Origin: Enterococcus phoeniculicola ATCC BAA-412
Lineage (GTDB): Bacteria; Bacillota; Bacilli; Lactobacillales; Enterococcaceae
DNA length: 64,000 nucleotides
Reading direction: 5' to 3'
Assembly (NCBI RefSeq): GCF_000407505.1
Contig: NZ_ASWE01000001.1
Span: 307,324 to 371,323 of the forward strand
Shown one piece after another: positions 1-9,461 of this stretch; the first letter of the stretch is position 1; each line of letters starts with the position of its first letter. Position numbers and translations under genes: made by a program. The notes under the pieces are model-generated. The model was not told the DNA's origin and searched no databases. It saw nothing but the letters and a program-made list of their open reading frames with translations.

Positions 1-1
1 A

Positions 2-67
2 GATGATTCAGCAGCGCTGTTTAATAAATTGATTGAACAAGCAAGTGAATTGAATCGTACATTCTAG
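2..67 (+). CDS. C-terminal end of an unidentified protein (cut by window edge)
   Basis: An open frame enters from the left edge and ends at a TAG at 65-67; it gives about 21 residues ending in ELNRTF. The family cannot be told from this fragment. The stop codon runs into the GGGGGG ribosome binding site of the autolysin gene, so the two may be co-transcribed. Confidence 0.5.
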   Translation, partial: DDSAALFNKLIEQASELNRTF

Positions 68-78
68 GGGGGAAGAAA

Positions 79-1620
79 ATGGATTATAAAAAGGTTGGGG
101 TAGTCAGTAGTGTTGTGTTAGCCTATTCAGGGTTTACAGCAAGCATACCTGTGCAAGCAACAACCGTTTCAACTGATTCATTCACCCTCCAGGACGATCG
201 TGGAGAAAAGCCTGTAGATTTAACAATCAAGCAACTAAGTACACAGAGCAGTTCTGAAATTACAGAGGAAAGCACCTCTCGTGATACAACGAGCGAAAAT
301 ACAGAAACAAGCGAATCAACACAAATGAGTATATCAGATTCAGAAAGTAGCAGTGATGCTACTTCTGAGTCTTTAACAAGCTCAGAAGTAGAAAGTACAT
401 CTACTGATTCGATAAACACAACAGATACTGCCTCAAGCTCATCACAACCAAGTGTAACGACTGATAGCAGTGAACAAAAGACCGGGAATACAAGTCATTC
501 ACAAGAATCGTCTAAGATAAAGGAATCTACAAAAGAAACTGAGAAAAAAGAAGCTTCTGAAGAAATTCCTGCAATTATTTTTTATTCACCTAATTATTCT
601 ACACAACGATTTGTCAGTCAAATTGCAGAACAAGCAAGGACAATAAGTCAAGAACATGATTTGTATGCGTCAGTTATGATTGCCCAATCAATTTTGGAAA
701 GTGGCTCGGGAAATAGTGGATTAGCTAGCCCGCCAAACTATAATTTGTTTGGAATAAAGGGAAGCTACGGAGGGCGAACCGTTCGATTTGCAACTTCTGA
801 AGATGATGGAAGTGGAAAACTAAATAAAATCAATGCGAATTTTAAAAAATATTCTTCTTACAAAGAATCACTAGAAGATTATGCCAATTTATTGAGTCGA
901 AATCTATATAGTGGTGCTAGAAAAAGTAACACTAGTAGTTATCAAGAGGCGACGAGCTTTTTGACAGGGCGTTATGCAACGGACACAAGCTATGGAGCAA
1001 AATTAAATGGACTAATAGAAGCCTATAATTTAGCACAATATGATAATCCTGTAGAGAAAACGACCGATTTAACTGAAGTTAAAGACTCCTCTAGTACGAT
1101 AGTTAAACCAAAAGTAGAAGCTGATAAAGCTAAAGAAGCATCTAAAATGACAGTGGAGCAGAACTTTTTTATGCATGAAGTACAATTTGGAGAATCATTA
1201 AAAAAAATTAGTGAGCTGTATGAAACGCCTATCTCTACTATAGTTCAACAGAACCAATTAAACCGTTTGGTATTAATGGTGGGACAAGTATTAAAAATTG
1301 AGACAAGTATTCGTCCAAATGAGGTTGATCAGACAATCATTGAATCAGATACACGTCTTAAACAAGATATTCTTTTAAATAAAAAAATAACTGAAGTTAT
1401 ACCAGAGCCAGTTTTTAAAACAAAAGACTTGCGTTATAAAATTACGGCAACTTCTGCTTTACCGACAGATAGTTATCAGGTACAGCGTGGTGACAGCCTC
1501 TTAAAAATATCCCAAAAAGTTGGTTTATCAGTTCAGTCCATTAGAGAATGGAATCAGTTAGAAGGATATTTACTGAGAGAGGGCCAAATTTTACGCATTA
1601 CGCCAGTCTTAAGCGTGTAA
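79..1620 (+). CDS. Secreted LysM-containing glucosaminidase (GH73-type autolysin)
   Basis: This is a peptidoglycan hydrolase of 513 residues. Residues 1-27 are a signal peptide ending in VQA. Residues about 30-165 are a low-complexity Ser/Thr/Glu linker typical of enterococcal wall proteins. Residues about 172-322 match the mannosyl-glycoprotein endo-beta-N-acetylglucosaminidase (GH73/lysozyme-like) domain, with the QSILESGSG motif carrying the likely catalytic Glu207 and a following NLFGIKG motif. Two LysM modules at about 366-410 and 465-509 should bind the glycan backbone. The start follows a GGGGGGAAG ribosome binding site. Likely role: cleavage of the glycan strand in daughter cell separation or wall turnover. 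It resembles AtlA-type enzymes in domain set, but has fewer LysM repeats, so I give no gene name. Confidence 0.85.
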   Translation: MDYKKVGVVSSVVLAYSGFTASIPVQATTVSTDSFTLQDDRGEKPVDLTIKQLSTQSSSEITEESTSRDTTSENTETSESTQMSISDSESSSDATSESLTSSEVESTSTDSINTTDTASSSSQPSVTTDSSEQKTGNTSHSQESSKIKESTKETEKKEASEEIPAIIFYSPNYSTQRFVSQIAEQARTISQEHDLYASVMIAQSILESGSGNSGLASPPNYNLFGIKGSYGGRTVRFATSEDDGSGKLNKINANFKKYSSYKESLEDYANLLSRNLYSGARKSNTSSYQEATSFLTGRYATDTSYGAKLNGLIEAYNLAQYDNPVEKTTDLTEVKDSSSTIVKPKVEADKAKEASKMTVEQNFFMHEVQFGESLKKISELYETPISTIVQQNQLNRLVLMVGQVLKIETSIRPNEVDQTIIESDTRLKQDILLNKKITEVIPEPVFKTKDLRYKITATSALPTDSYQVQRGDSLLKISQKVGLSVQSIREWNQLEGYLLREGQILRITPVLSV

Positions 1621-1767
1621 ATGTACATTAAAAAATGAGAATAAATAAGAAGTGAATCACTCCTCGAAACTACCACTATCCTTTCAATACATGCGTATAT
1701 TGAAAATCTTCAGCACTCCCCAGAGGCTTGTTTATACACAATGAATCAAGTCTCAGATGATCGATAC

Positions 1768-1870
1768 AGAAGTATTCAGCTAAGAAGTTACTTCTGTTCT
1801 CACCGTTTATTAAAATTTTGGAAGATCTGGGCAGAACTAGTGTAGTTCTGTCTCAGAGTCTTTTTTTTTC
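1768..1870 (+). repeat. Intergenic repeat element, short copy, ending in a terminator
   Basis: This stretch is a shortened, inverted relative of the element at 2040-2275. It keeps the CAGAAGTATTCAGCT end, the ACTTCTGTTC...CCGTTTATTAA block and a terminator-like end, and lacks the middle. The shared block at about 1791-1814 forms an inverted repeat with about 2090-2115. It lies downstream of the autolysin gene. Confidence 0.55.
1827..1869 (+). terminator. Rho-independent terminator after the autolysin gene
   Basis: The arms CAGAACTA and TAGTTCTG enclose GTG; the stem extends outward through CTG.G/CTCAG with small bulges and is followed by nine T. It probably ends the autolysin transcript. Confidence 0.75.
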
Positions 1871-2039
1871 GGAATAAAATTGAAAAATAAGATTGATATA
1901 AAAATTAGAGTAAAAAATTTGAGATTAGAAGTAGTTCAATCCAAGACTTAAGCAGAGGTATTTGTAAGTTCCATTCATTAGAATTATCGCAAATAAAATC
2001 GATAGGATTCATTAGAGATAAGTTGAACTGAATACAAAG

Positions 2040-2275
2040 AGAGAGTGAGACATAACTATTTAAGTTATATCTCACTCTCGTAAAATCTTAATAAACGGCG
2101 GGAACAGAAGTAACTCATCTCCACTGCGTTTCGCTCTCAACAACTTCTACGCATGAGACATGTTAGAGTTGAAGGCTTCGAAAATAAGCTGAAATTCCCA
2201 AAGATTTGAGGAGCAATCTTCGTGAATTCCTTCTTATTTCTTGGAGCTGAACACTTCTGTCCCGACCTCTCTTTT
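2040..2275 (-). repeat. Intergenic repeat element, long copy
   Basis: No gene is visible between 1621 and 2308. This block is related to 9268-9455: both share CAACAACTTCT.CGCATG, TTAGAGTTGAAGGCTTC and CTTGGA.CTGAAC in the same order. It begins with a perfect-looking hairpin (GAGAGTGAGA...TCTCACTCTC, 2040-2079). It is read here on the minus strand, where the hairpin falls at the 3' end like a terminator. No transposase is present, so it is a non-autonomous intergenic repeat or a structured RNA. Confidence 0.6.
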
Positions 2276-2308
2276 TGACAGTTATTGTTTCAAAGTAAGG
2301 TATTTATG

Positions 2309-4333
2309 TTAACGGAAAAGCTCCGCTACCGCATTTTCTACTTTTGATTCTTCTGAAATATAAGGAATAGTGATGTGGTCTGAGCCTTCATTCATCTTGT
2401 TATATTCGATGGATGTTTCTATTGCATGCTCATTTCTTGCCCAGCTGCGACGGGCAACACCGCCCATTGTATCCCAGGCAATTGCAGATTTGATGATTTC
2501 ATCTGTTTCTTTTGTTCCGTCTAAAACTAAGCCAAATCCGCCATTAATTGATTTTCCAATCCCTACACCACCACCATTATGCAAGGCAATCAATGTCATT
2601 CCTCGTGCTGCATTTCCAGCAAAGCATTGAGTGGCCATATCTGCACAAACATTACTACCATCCTTAATATTTGAAGTTTCTCTGAATGGGGAATCCGTTC
2701 CTGAAACATCATGGTGGTCACGACCAAGCATTACGGGTCCAATTTTTCCTTCTCGAACCATTTCATTAAATTTTAGTGCAATATTTACTCGTCCCATACA
2801 ATCTTGATATAGAATTCGAGCTTCAGTACCTACAACTAGTTGATTTTCTTCGGCATCACGAATCCAGTTGTAGTTATCACGATCTTGGTAACGACGATTT
2901 GGATCAATAACTTCCATTGCTGCATGGTCTGTAGCAACTAAATCTTCATGATTTCCGCTTAAACATACCCAACGGAAAGGACCGTAGCCATAGTCAAAGA
3001 GCATAGGACCCATGATATCTTCCACGTAAGATGGCCAAATAAATCCATCTTTATCATCGATTCCATTTTTAGAGATTTCTTTAATTCCAGAGTCATAAAT
3101 TGCTTTCATGAAAGAGTTTCCGTAGTCAAAGAAATAAGTTCCTTTTGCCACTAAAGACTTAATGACTTTATAGTGGCGAGCAAGGGTTTCATCGACAAGC
3201 TTATGGAATTTCGCTTTATCTGAACCTAATAATTCTGTTCGTTCTTCAAATGAAATTCCGGCAGGGCAATATCCTCCTTCATAAACATTATGACAAGAAG
3301 TTTGATCTGATAATAAATGGACGTGGATATTTTCTTTATCAATATATTCTAGTAAGTCAACAATATTTCCATGATAAGCAATGGAGGTCTTTTCTTTTTT
3401 ATCCATATATTCTTTTGCAATACGCATTGCTTGTTCTGGTGTTTCAGCTAAGTTACTAATCCAGCCTTGTTCCAGACGTGTATCGATACGAGATTTATCT
3501 ACTTCAGCAATAATTGCGACAGCATTAGCAATTTCTCCGGCTTTTCCTTGTGCACCACTCATCCCACCTAAACCAGAGGAGATAAATAATTTTCCAGCTA
3601 AATCTCCATCATCAGGAATCCCTAATTTTAATCGGCCAGCATTTAAAAGTGTATTAAATGTTCCATGAACAATTCCTTGAGGGCCAATATACATCCAGCC
3701 GCCAGCGGTCATTTGTCCATAGTTTGTCACACCCATTTCTTCAGCAATTTCCCAATCATCGATATTATCATATTCTCCAACTAGAAGTCCGTTTGTAATG
3801 ATTACACGAGGGGCATCTTTTTTTGATTTAAATAAACCGAGAGGGTGACCTGATTCTAAAACAAGTGTTTGTTCATCAGTAAGAACTTCTAAGTATTTTT
3901 TGATTAGCTGATACTGCATCCAGTTTGAACATACTTGGCCTGTTTCACCATAAGTAACTAATTCATAAGGATAAAGTGCAACTTCAAAATCAAGGTTATT
4001 ATCAATCATTACCTGCATGGCTTTTGCCGCAGTGCAATTTCCTTTATATTCTTCAATTGGTTTTCCATAAACTCTTTCTTTTGGATACCAACGATAACCA
4101 TAAATTCTTCCACGAGTTCGTAATTCTTCTAAAAATTCAGGAATTACAATATCGTGATATTTAGGATGAACATAGCGTAATGCATTTTTTAAGGCAAGAA
4201 TCGTCTGATCCTTACTTAAGCGAAATCCACGATCTGGTGCACGACGGATTCCTTCTTGAAAGATTGTTTTTTCTGGTAAGACATCATCTAACTTGATGGT
4301 CATTGATGCCTCTACTTCTGTTAACTCTACCAT
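2309..4333 (-). CDS. hutU: Urocanate hydratase
   Basis: Second enzyme of histidine degradation: it hydrates urocanate to 4-imidazolone-5-propionate using NAD+ as an electrophilic cofactor, in the cytosol. The 674-residue protein is the long form of the family (many proteobacterial forms are near 555). Family-typical stretches are visible: MTAGGWMYIGPQGI, SSGLGGMSGAQGKA (glycine-rich NAD region), DQTSCHN, and a C-terminal HNGGGVGIGKSINGGFG segment. The start is set by a GGGAGG ribosome binding site about 9 bases upstream on the minus strand. It is transcribed divergently from hutI, from a promoter overlapped by a cre box, so it forms its own unit apart from the ftcD-hutH operon. No gene follows closely downstream. 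Confidence 0.95.
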   Translation of the reverse strand: MVELTEVEASMTIKLDDVLPEKTIFQEGIRRAPDRGFRLSKDQTILALKNALRYVHPKYHDIVIPEFLEELRTRGRIYGYRWYPKERVYGKPIEEYKGNCTAAKAMQVMIDNNLDFEVALYPYELVTYGETGQVCSNWMQYQLIKKYLEVLTDEQTLVLESGHPLGLFKSKKDAPRVIITNGLLVGEYDNIDDWEIAEEMGVTNYGQMTAGGWMYIGPQGIVHGTFNTLLNAGRLKLGIPDDGDLAGKLFISSGLGGMSGAQGKAGEIANAVAIIAEVDKSRIDTRLEQGWISNLAETPEQAMRIAKEYMDKKEKTSIAYHGNIVDLLEYIDKENIHVHLLSDQTSCHNVYEGGYCPAGISFEERTELLGSDKAKFHKLVDETLARHYKVIKSLVAKGTYFFDYGNSFMKAIYDSGIKEISKNGIDDKDGFIWPSYVEDIMGPMLFDYGYGPFRWVCLSGNHEDLVATDHAAMEVIDPNRRYQDRDNYNWIRDAEENQLVVGTEARILYQDCMGRVNIALKFNEMVREGKIGPVMLGRDHHDVSGTDSPFRETSNIKDGSNVCADMATQCFAGNAARGMTLIALHNGGGVGIGKSINGGFGLVLDGTKETDEIIKSAIAWDTMGGVARRSWARNEHAIETSIEYNKMNEGSDHITIPYISEESKVENAVAELFR

Positions 4334-4451
4334 TTGTTTTTCCTCCCTATTAGCCAGATACTTGAATTTTAGAAAAACTGTGATTTGATGACTGCACCTA
4401 TAAGTATAAATAAGAAAGTCAATAAACAGTCTATCTCCTTAACTAATTTCT

Positions 4452-4480
4452 ATTATATAATAGAATTAAGCGCTTTCAAT
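4452..4480 (-). promoter_or_regulatory. hutU promoter overlapped by a CcpA cre box
   Basis: On the minus strand, TTGAAA (4474-4479) and TATAAT (4452-4457) are 16 bp apart. The -35 lies inside ATTGAAAGCGCTTAAT (about 4465-4480), which fits the cre consensus WTGNAARCGNWWWCA with one mismatch. CcpA binding here would block hutU transcription when preferred sugars are present, and may also affect hutI. Confidence 0.65.
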
Positions 4481-4482
4481 AA

Positions 4483-4514
4483 TTTGACAGAAATTTGACA
4501 GCATTTTATAAAAT
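4483..4514 (+). promoter_or_regulatory. hutI promoter with SARP-type heptamer direct repeats
   Basis: Two identical TTTGACA heptamers occupy 4483-4489 and 4494-4500, an 11-bp period with a 4-bp gap. An 8-bp gap follows, then the -10 TAAAAT (4509-4514). The same DNA can also be read as a sigma-A promoter, TTGACA (4484-4489), 17 bp, TATAAA (4507-4512). The repeat geometry equals the known SARP activator site layout and recurs at 11174-11205. Confidence 0.65.
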
Positions 4515-4546
4515 AGAAGGTGCAAGAATAAAAGGAGTGAATAGAG

Positions 4547-5812
4547 ATGAAAGCAGACAAACTTCTAATTAATTTTAGCCAAATTTTTTGTCCAGTAGAT
4601 AAAGGGCACCCTTTACGAGGAGAAGAAATGAGTGAGGCAACGATCATTGAAGATGGGTATATAGCAATTAAAGACGGCAAGATCCTTGAAGTAAACTCAG
4701 GGAGTCCCAGAGAAGAATTGAAGGGAGAAGAGACGGAGGTTATCGATTACAGTGGTAAGTTAGCTACGCCAGGACTAATTGATTGCCACACGCACCTCGT
4801 TTATGGTGGAAGTAGAGAAAATGAATTTTCAAAAAAACTAAACGGTGTCCCTTACCTTGATATCTTAGCAGAAGGAGGAGGCATTCTTAGTACAGTCAAT
4901 GCAACTCGAGAAGCTTCGTTTGATGAATTATATCAAAAATCCGCTCATTTGTTAGATGAAATGATTATTCATGGAGTCACTACAGTAGAAGCAAAGAGTG
5001 GGTATGGACTAGATTGGGAAACTGAAAAACGTCAATTAAACGTAGTAAAAGAATTAACAAAAGACCATGATATTGACTTAGTTTCAACCTTCATGGGTGC
5101 ACATGCTATTCCAACTGAATTTAAAGGACGGGCGGATGAATTTATAGATCTGCTAATCAAAGAAATGCTGCCAAAAGTGAAAGAAGAATCCTTGGCTGAA
5201 TTTTGTGATATTTTTTGCGAAAAAAATGTGTTTACAGCGGAACAATCGTATCGATTACTTAGTGCAGCTAAAGAAATGGGCTTCAAACTGCGAATACATG
5301 CCGATGAGATTGCTTCAATTGGAGGTTCTAAGGTAGCTGCAGACTTGCATACAGTCAGTGCGGAGCATTTAATGGTTATTACAGATGAGGATATTGATCG
5401 TTTGAGTGAAGCCAAGGTCATTGGAAATCTTTTACCAGGAACAACCTTTAGTCTAATGGAGGATACCTATGCGCCTGCTAAAAAGATGATTGAACGAGGC
5501 ATGGCGATTACATTAACAACGGATAGTAATCCTGGGAGTTGTCCAACCGCAAACTTACAATTTATTATGCAGCTAGGATGCTTCCAATTAAAATTAACAC
5601 CGATTCAAGTTTTTAATGCAGTCACAATTAATGCGGCATATTCTGTTTGCAGAAATGAAAAAATCGGTAGTTTTGATACCGGTAAGCAAGCGGATATTGC
5701 AGTATTTGATGCACCAAACATTGATTTTCCTATGTATTTCTTTGCAACAAATCTGGTAAGTCAGGTATATAAAAACGGGGAGCTAGTGGTGAACGAACGT
5801 CAAAGAGTCTAA
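4547..5812 (+). CDS. hutI: Imidazolonepropionase
   Basis: Third step of histidine breakdown: it opens the imidazolone ring of imidazolone propionate to give N-formimino-L-glutamate. The 421-residue protein is of normal length for this amidohydrolase. Metal ligands are recognisable: [10 protein letters not shown] (His81, His83), [14 protein letters not shown] (His251) and TTDSNPGS (Asp326). The start follows AAAGGAGTG at good spacing. The gene stands alone between the divergent hutU promoter and a strong terminator, so it is probably monocistronic. Its promoter carries the TTTGACA direct repeats described separately. Confidence 0.95.
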   Translation: MKADKLLINFSQIFCPVDKGHPLRGEEMSEATIIEDGYIAIKDGKILEVNSGSPREELKGEETEVIDYSGKLATPGLIDCHTHLVYGGSRENEFSKKLNGVPYLDILAEGGGILSTVNATREASFDELYQKSAHLLDEMIIHGVTTVEAKSGYGLDWETEKRQLNVVKELTKDHDIDLVSTFMGAHAIPTEFKGRADEFIDLLIKEMLPKVKEESLAEFCDIFCEKNVFTAEQSYRLLSAAKEMGFKLRIHADEIASIGGSKVAADLHTVSAEHLMVITDEDIDRLSEAKVIGNLLPGTTFSLMEDTYAPAKKMIERGMAITLTTDSNPGSCPTANLQFIMQLGCFQLKLTPIQVFNAVTINAAYSVCRNEKIGSFDTGKQADIAVFDAPNIDFPMYFFATNLVSQVYKNGELVVNERQRV

Positions 5813-5841
5813 CTGGTAACTAGTTTAAATAGTTTATTCAT

Positions 5842-5890
5842 ACACGAAAGGAAACACCCGTCTATTTAGGTGAAATTCCTTTCGTGTTTT
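5842..5890 (+). terminator. Terminator after hutI
   Basis: Perfect 12-bp arms ACACGAAAGGAA (5842-5853) and TTCCTTTCGTGT (5876-5887) are followed by a short T run. It separates hutI from the regulator gene. Confidence 0.85.
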
Positions 5891-5937
5891 ATCTCATCTC
5901 AATAATTTACTGATGAAATAAAAATATTATCCAAAAA

Positions 5938-5954
5938 ATGGAAGCGCATTCTAA
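5938..5954 (+). promoter_or_regulatory. cre box upstream of the BTAD regulator gene
   Basis: ATGGAAGCGCATTCTAA matches the cre consensus WTGNAARCGNWWWCAWW with one mismatch. It lies about 55 bp before the regulator start, which suggests that CcpA also limits synthesis of the presumed hut activator. Confidence 0.55.
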
Positions 5955-6009
5955 TTTTTGTATGTTTTAGAAGAAAAGTATCGTAGAATGGAAGAGAGAA
6001 GGTGAATAA

Positions 6010-9000
6010 ATGAAGAAGATGCTGCGATGTGAATTATTTGGTAATCCGAAAATTTATTTGAATGAAGAACCCGTTTTTTTTGCATTTTCAAAAATTAACG
6101 CTCTTATCTACTATTTAGCCATTAATGGTTCTGTCAGTAGAGATGAGATTGCGGGGGTTTTATGGTCTAATAAATCAGAGCAAAGTGCAAAAAAAAATCT
6201 TCGAAACACGATTTATCAAGCAAACAAAGAATTAGGAGAGGAGTTCATTGTTTCTCCAAATAAATCAATTCTTCAACTAAATGAAACTTTAGTGCAGCCG
6301 AGTGATGTAGACTGTTTTTTACAAGATCCAGTAAATCATTTAGATGAATACCAAGATGAGTTTTTAAAAGGATTTTTCTTAAAGGATTCCGATGATTTTG
6401 ATTTATGGGTGACAAAGATGCGCAATTATTTTGAGCAAAAATTTATTCAAAGCTGCTATCAAAAAGTTGCTGCAGATATTGAAAATAATCAGTTAATTGA
6501 TGTAGAAAAAAATATTCGACGACTGATTGCTATAGATGAATATGACGAGCGAAACTATCAAATGCTGATGAAATTTTATCAAGACAGTCACAGAAATGGG
6601 AAAGTCATTGAAACGTATTATGATTTGTCTAGTATTTTAGATGAAGAATTAGGAATCAAACCAAGTGAAGAAACACGTGCAATTTATGAAAAAACGTTAG
6701 CAATTGTTAAAAGAAATAAGGAACAAAAAAAGGTGAAGAATTACCGTTTTTTTGGTAGAACAGCTGAAATAGAAGTATTAGAAGCAAACCTTGACTGTTT
6801 CTTTCATAAGCAGGCATTTCAATCGGTCATTGTTCAAGGAGATGATGGTGTTGGAAAAACTGCTTTATGTCAGCTTGTCTTAAGTAATACGGCACCGAAA
6901 CTTTTAATTAAGGTAACTTGTTACCAAGCAGAACAAGGCTTTACCTTGAGAATGTGGCGGGAGATTATCAATCAGATTGACCAAATTGTTGTTGATGAAA
7001 AAATAGTGGAGGAAGAAACATGGCGTGCCATGTGCTATCGGTTTTTCCCTAGTTTTTTGGATAAACAAAGCGCCTGTTTTGAAGAGTCAGTGGATGACTC
7101 AGATATGAATTATCTTTCTCAATTTTTGCTTGTCATCCTTAATAAGATAGCAAAAATTCATTCAGTAGTCTTTTTAATCGAAAACCTGCAGTGGATAGAT
7201 GAGCGAAGTCTTCAATTATTGACAAGTGTGTTGTTACACAATGAAGACTGTATGTTTCTTCTAACCCTGCGCACAGATCACCACAGACGAATCACCGATT
7301 TTATTAATGCTGTTAGTCATTATGATAAGCTTACACAGCTTTTATTAGACCCTTTTCCAAGAGAGGCAATAAAAGCCTTTATTGAAAAACAGATACCAGA
7401 TCAAAAATTCAGCTATGATTTTTATGATAAGCTCTATGAAGAATCAGAAGGGAATCCTCTTTTCTTAATAGAATACGTTAGACAGCTTAGAGTAGGAACA
7501 AAGATTGACTATATTACACCAAAAATTCAAGAAGAGCTGGAGTTTTCTCTTACACAGCTTTCAACTTTTGAGGAAGAAGTATTAGAAATTGTTTCATATT
7601 TTCGAGAGCTGGCTGAATTGTCCATGCTTGAGACGATTTTACGAACAGATCATGAGCAGCTTGCGCATGCAATTGCAAATTTACAACAGAGAAATTTATT
7701 AATTGAACGAGTGTTTTCCGGAAAAATTAGTGTCTGCTTTAAACAAAAAAAATTACGGGAATATATCTACTCGAAACAATCTGCAACAAAACTTCGTGTC
7801 ATTCACGAACAGATTGCTTTCTTATTTGAACAGCAATGGAAGCTGACAAACGATAAAGAGCTGTTATCTTTGGTGGCCTATCACTATAAGTATGCAAATC
7901 AAGAATTGAAATCTCTTGATTATGAATTATCAAAGCTAGAGCTGTCTTTGAAGTTTCAACACGAACTTTTTCCCATTTACAATGAGCGAAGCGAAATAGC
8001 AATTGAGCTTCAGCCGGTAGAATGGCAAAAGGAATTTGAAAAATTTGAACAAATTGGTGAGCAGTTAAAAAGAAACGAAGAGCTTTACGGAGAACAAGAG
8101 GATTACCAGCTGTTGTTAATGAAATATCTATATCTTGAGGGTCGCTACTTCATTAATCGAGGAAATTACGGTCGGGGAATTGAAAATATTCAACGAGTGA
8201 TTGTAAAAGCAAGAGAATACCACAATGATCGTTATCTGGTTAAGGCTTATCGACAAATGATTTATTACTTTATTCAGACAGATAATGCAAGCGATATGGC
8301 GCACTATATAGAATTAGCGATGTCCATCTCAATAAGGACAAATGATCACGAATCAATCGGGATTTTGTTACGTCTAAAAGGTTTATATAACTTAATGGTT
8401 GGTGAACTAGAAGTTGCTGAACGATTGTTTCATGAATCTATTACCATCTTTACTATTTCTGATGAAGTAAGAGAAAAATATGCAAGTAACATAGCAGCTT
8501 CTTATGATTATCTTGCAGAAATTGAACGATTGAGACAAAATTATGAGAAGGCAATTTCTTATCAGAAAAAAGCGATTGTTTTATGTGAGGAAACGAGTTT
8601 GATTACTAGTTTAGTTATTTTTTATGTAGATATGGGGATTTCAGCTTTTGCTGCACAGGATTATAAAGAAGCTCGACTCTATTTACAACGATCAAATGAA
8701 ATGTATGTCAATCTCACTTCTCCCTGGAAGAGAACGCAGTTAAGTGTCTATCTTGCACTAATTGATTTGTTGGAAGGGGACTATCAGGCAGTATTTGAAG
8801 CGCTCTTGCGATTTAATGAAATTCAAACACAAATGACCAACCCGCGAGATTTAGGAATCTTATATTTCTATAAAGCGATTGTTAAACATTTGTTGAATAC
8901 ACATGTGATGCAAGAGCCAAACCTAAGCAAATTGCTTGATAGAGAAGAGTCCTACTATTACGAGAAAGCAGTCGAAAATCTTAGCCCTTATCGAGATCAA

Positions 9001-9060
9001 TATGAGCTGCACTATCTGCGCGAGGTTGTTTTTGAAGGAGCATCCTCACAAGCTGATTAG
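6010..9060 (+). CDS. BTAD (SARP-type) transcriptional regulator with AAA ATPase and TPR regions
   Basis: This 1016-residue cytosolic protein has three parts. Residues 1-95 look like a winged-helix DNA-binding domain (FSKINALIYYLAING, SRDEIAGVLW, KNLRNTIYQANKEL). Residues about 95-235 are a bacterial transcriptional activation domain (FLKGFFLKDSDDF, RLIAIDEYDERNYQMLMKFY, LDEELGIKPSEETRAIYE). Residues about 245-500 form an NTPase with Walker A GDDGVGKTA (277-285) and a Walker-B-like VVFLIENLQWID (about 387-398). The remainder is helical TPR-like. The ATPase and TPR parts resemble large SARP regulators and LuxR-family MalT/LAL proteins. It lies between the two hut transcription units whose promoters carry SARP-type repeats, so I infer that it activates histidine catabolism. 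The inducer is unknown. A cre box precedes it. Confidence 0.85.
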   Translation: MKKMLRCELFGNPKIYLNEEPVFFAFSKINALIYYLAINGSVSRDEIAGVLWSNKSEQSAKKNLRNTIYQANKELGEEFIVSPNKSILQLNETLVQPSDVDCFLQDPVNHLDEYQDEFLKGFFLKDSDDFDLWVTKMRNYFEQKFIQSCYQKVAADIENNQLIDVEKNIRRLIAIDEYDERNYQMLMKFYQDSHRNGKVIETYYDLSSILDEELGIKPSEETRAIYEKTLAIVKRNKEQKKVKNYRFFGRTAEIEVLEANLDCFFHKQAFQSVIVQGDDGVGKTALCQLVLSNTAPKLLIKVTCYQAEQGFTLRMWREIINQIDQIVVDEKIVEEETWRAMCYRFFPSFLDKQSACFEESVDDSDMNYLSQFLLVILNKIAKIHSVVFLIENLQWIDERSLQLLTSVLLHNEDCMFLLTLRTDHHRRITDFINAVSHYDKLTQLLLDPFPREAIKAFIEKQIPDQKFSYDFYDKLYEESEGNPLFLIEYVRQLRVGTKIDYITPKIQEELEFSLTQLSTFEEEVLEIVSYFRELAELSMLETILRTDHEQLAHAIANLQQRNLLIERVFSGKISVCFKQKKLREYIYSKQSATKLRVIHEQIAFLFEQQWKLTNDKELLSLVAYHYKYANQELKSLDYELSKLELSLKFQHELFPIYNERSEIAIELQPVEWQKEFEKFEQIGEQLKRNEELYGEQEDYQLLLMKYLYLEGRYFINRGNYGRGIENIQRVIVKAREYHNDRYLVKAYRQMIYYFIQTDNASDMAHYIELAMSISIRTNDHESIGILLRLKGLYNLMVGELEVAERLFHESITIFTISDEVREKYASNIAASYDYLAEIERLRQNYEKAISYQKKAIVLCEETSLITSLVIFYVDMGISAFAAQDYKEARLYLQRSNEMYVNLTSPWKRTQLSVYLALIDLLEGDYQAVFEALLRFNEIQTQMTNPRDLGILYFYKAIVKHLLNTHVMQEPNLSKLLDREESYYYEKAVENLSPYRDQYELHYLREVVFEGASSQAD

Positions 9061-9160
9061 ATAGGAGTAAATTTGCCATGACACGTATACAAAATTAGAT
9101 AAATAGAAGTTTTCTGTAGTCTCTAGCTAGGATGAAAAGTTTGAGCAAGGAGAGAAATGA

Positions 9161-9268
9161 TGTGCCCCCAAAAGTTGTACTTGAAAAATACAATTTTTGG
9201 GGGTATTTGTTATGAATTATTATGAAGTAGAAGTCAAATTGAAGATAGTTCAAGAATAAGTAGAAGGA
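9161..9268 (+). mobile_element. Left-end remnant of an IS3-family insertion sequence
   Basis: The stretch TGTGCCCCCAAAAGTTGTAC looks like an IS3-family terminal repeat. Its CCCCCAAAA block is mirrored by TTTTTGGGGG about 20 bp later, just before an ATG at 9212. The frame encodes MNYYEVEVKLKIVQE, a stop (TAA at 9257), then VEGR, which is the N-terminus of an OrfA transposase (KLKVVQEYLEG type) with one codon turned into a stop. Nothing more of the transposase follows: at about 9270 the sequence switches to the intergenic repeat. It is dead and truncated. Confidence 0.6.
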
Positions 9269-9455
9269 CGCCATTACGTTTGTCTATCAACAACTTCTGC
9301 GCATGCATGCTAGAGTTGAAGGCTTCACAAATAGTTGCATAAACGTACCTATTTGGTACTGCAAATCATGTAGCTTCACTTCCGCTGATCCATATCCATA
9401 GTACCTACTTGGTTCTTGGAACTGAACTCTTTTATTTCGACCACTCTTTTTCTAA
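9268..9455 (-). repeat. Intergenic repeat element, second long copy (truncated)
   Basis: This copy shares CAACAACTTCT.CGCATG, TAGAGTTGAAGGCTTC and CTTGGA.CTGAACTCTT with 2040-2275 in the same order and orientation. The end that carries the hairpin in the other copy is missing and is replaced by the IS3 remnant. Together with 9061-9160, where I see no feature, this fills the gap between the regulator and the GlmL-like gene. Confidence 0.55.
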
Positions 9456-9461
9456 GTCTTT

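Noticed and set aside
123-419. 98-residue frame on the minus strand inside the autolysin gene
   Set aside because: It lies opposite the Ser/Thr-rich linker, has no ribosome binding site and reflects low-complexity composition.
3250-3668. Plus-strand open frames within hutU
   Set aside because: They overlap each other and a clearly conserved gene on the other strand; no ribosome binding sites.
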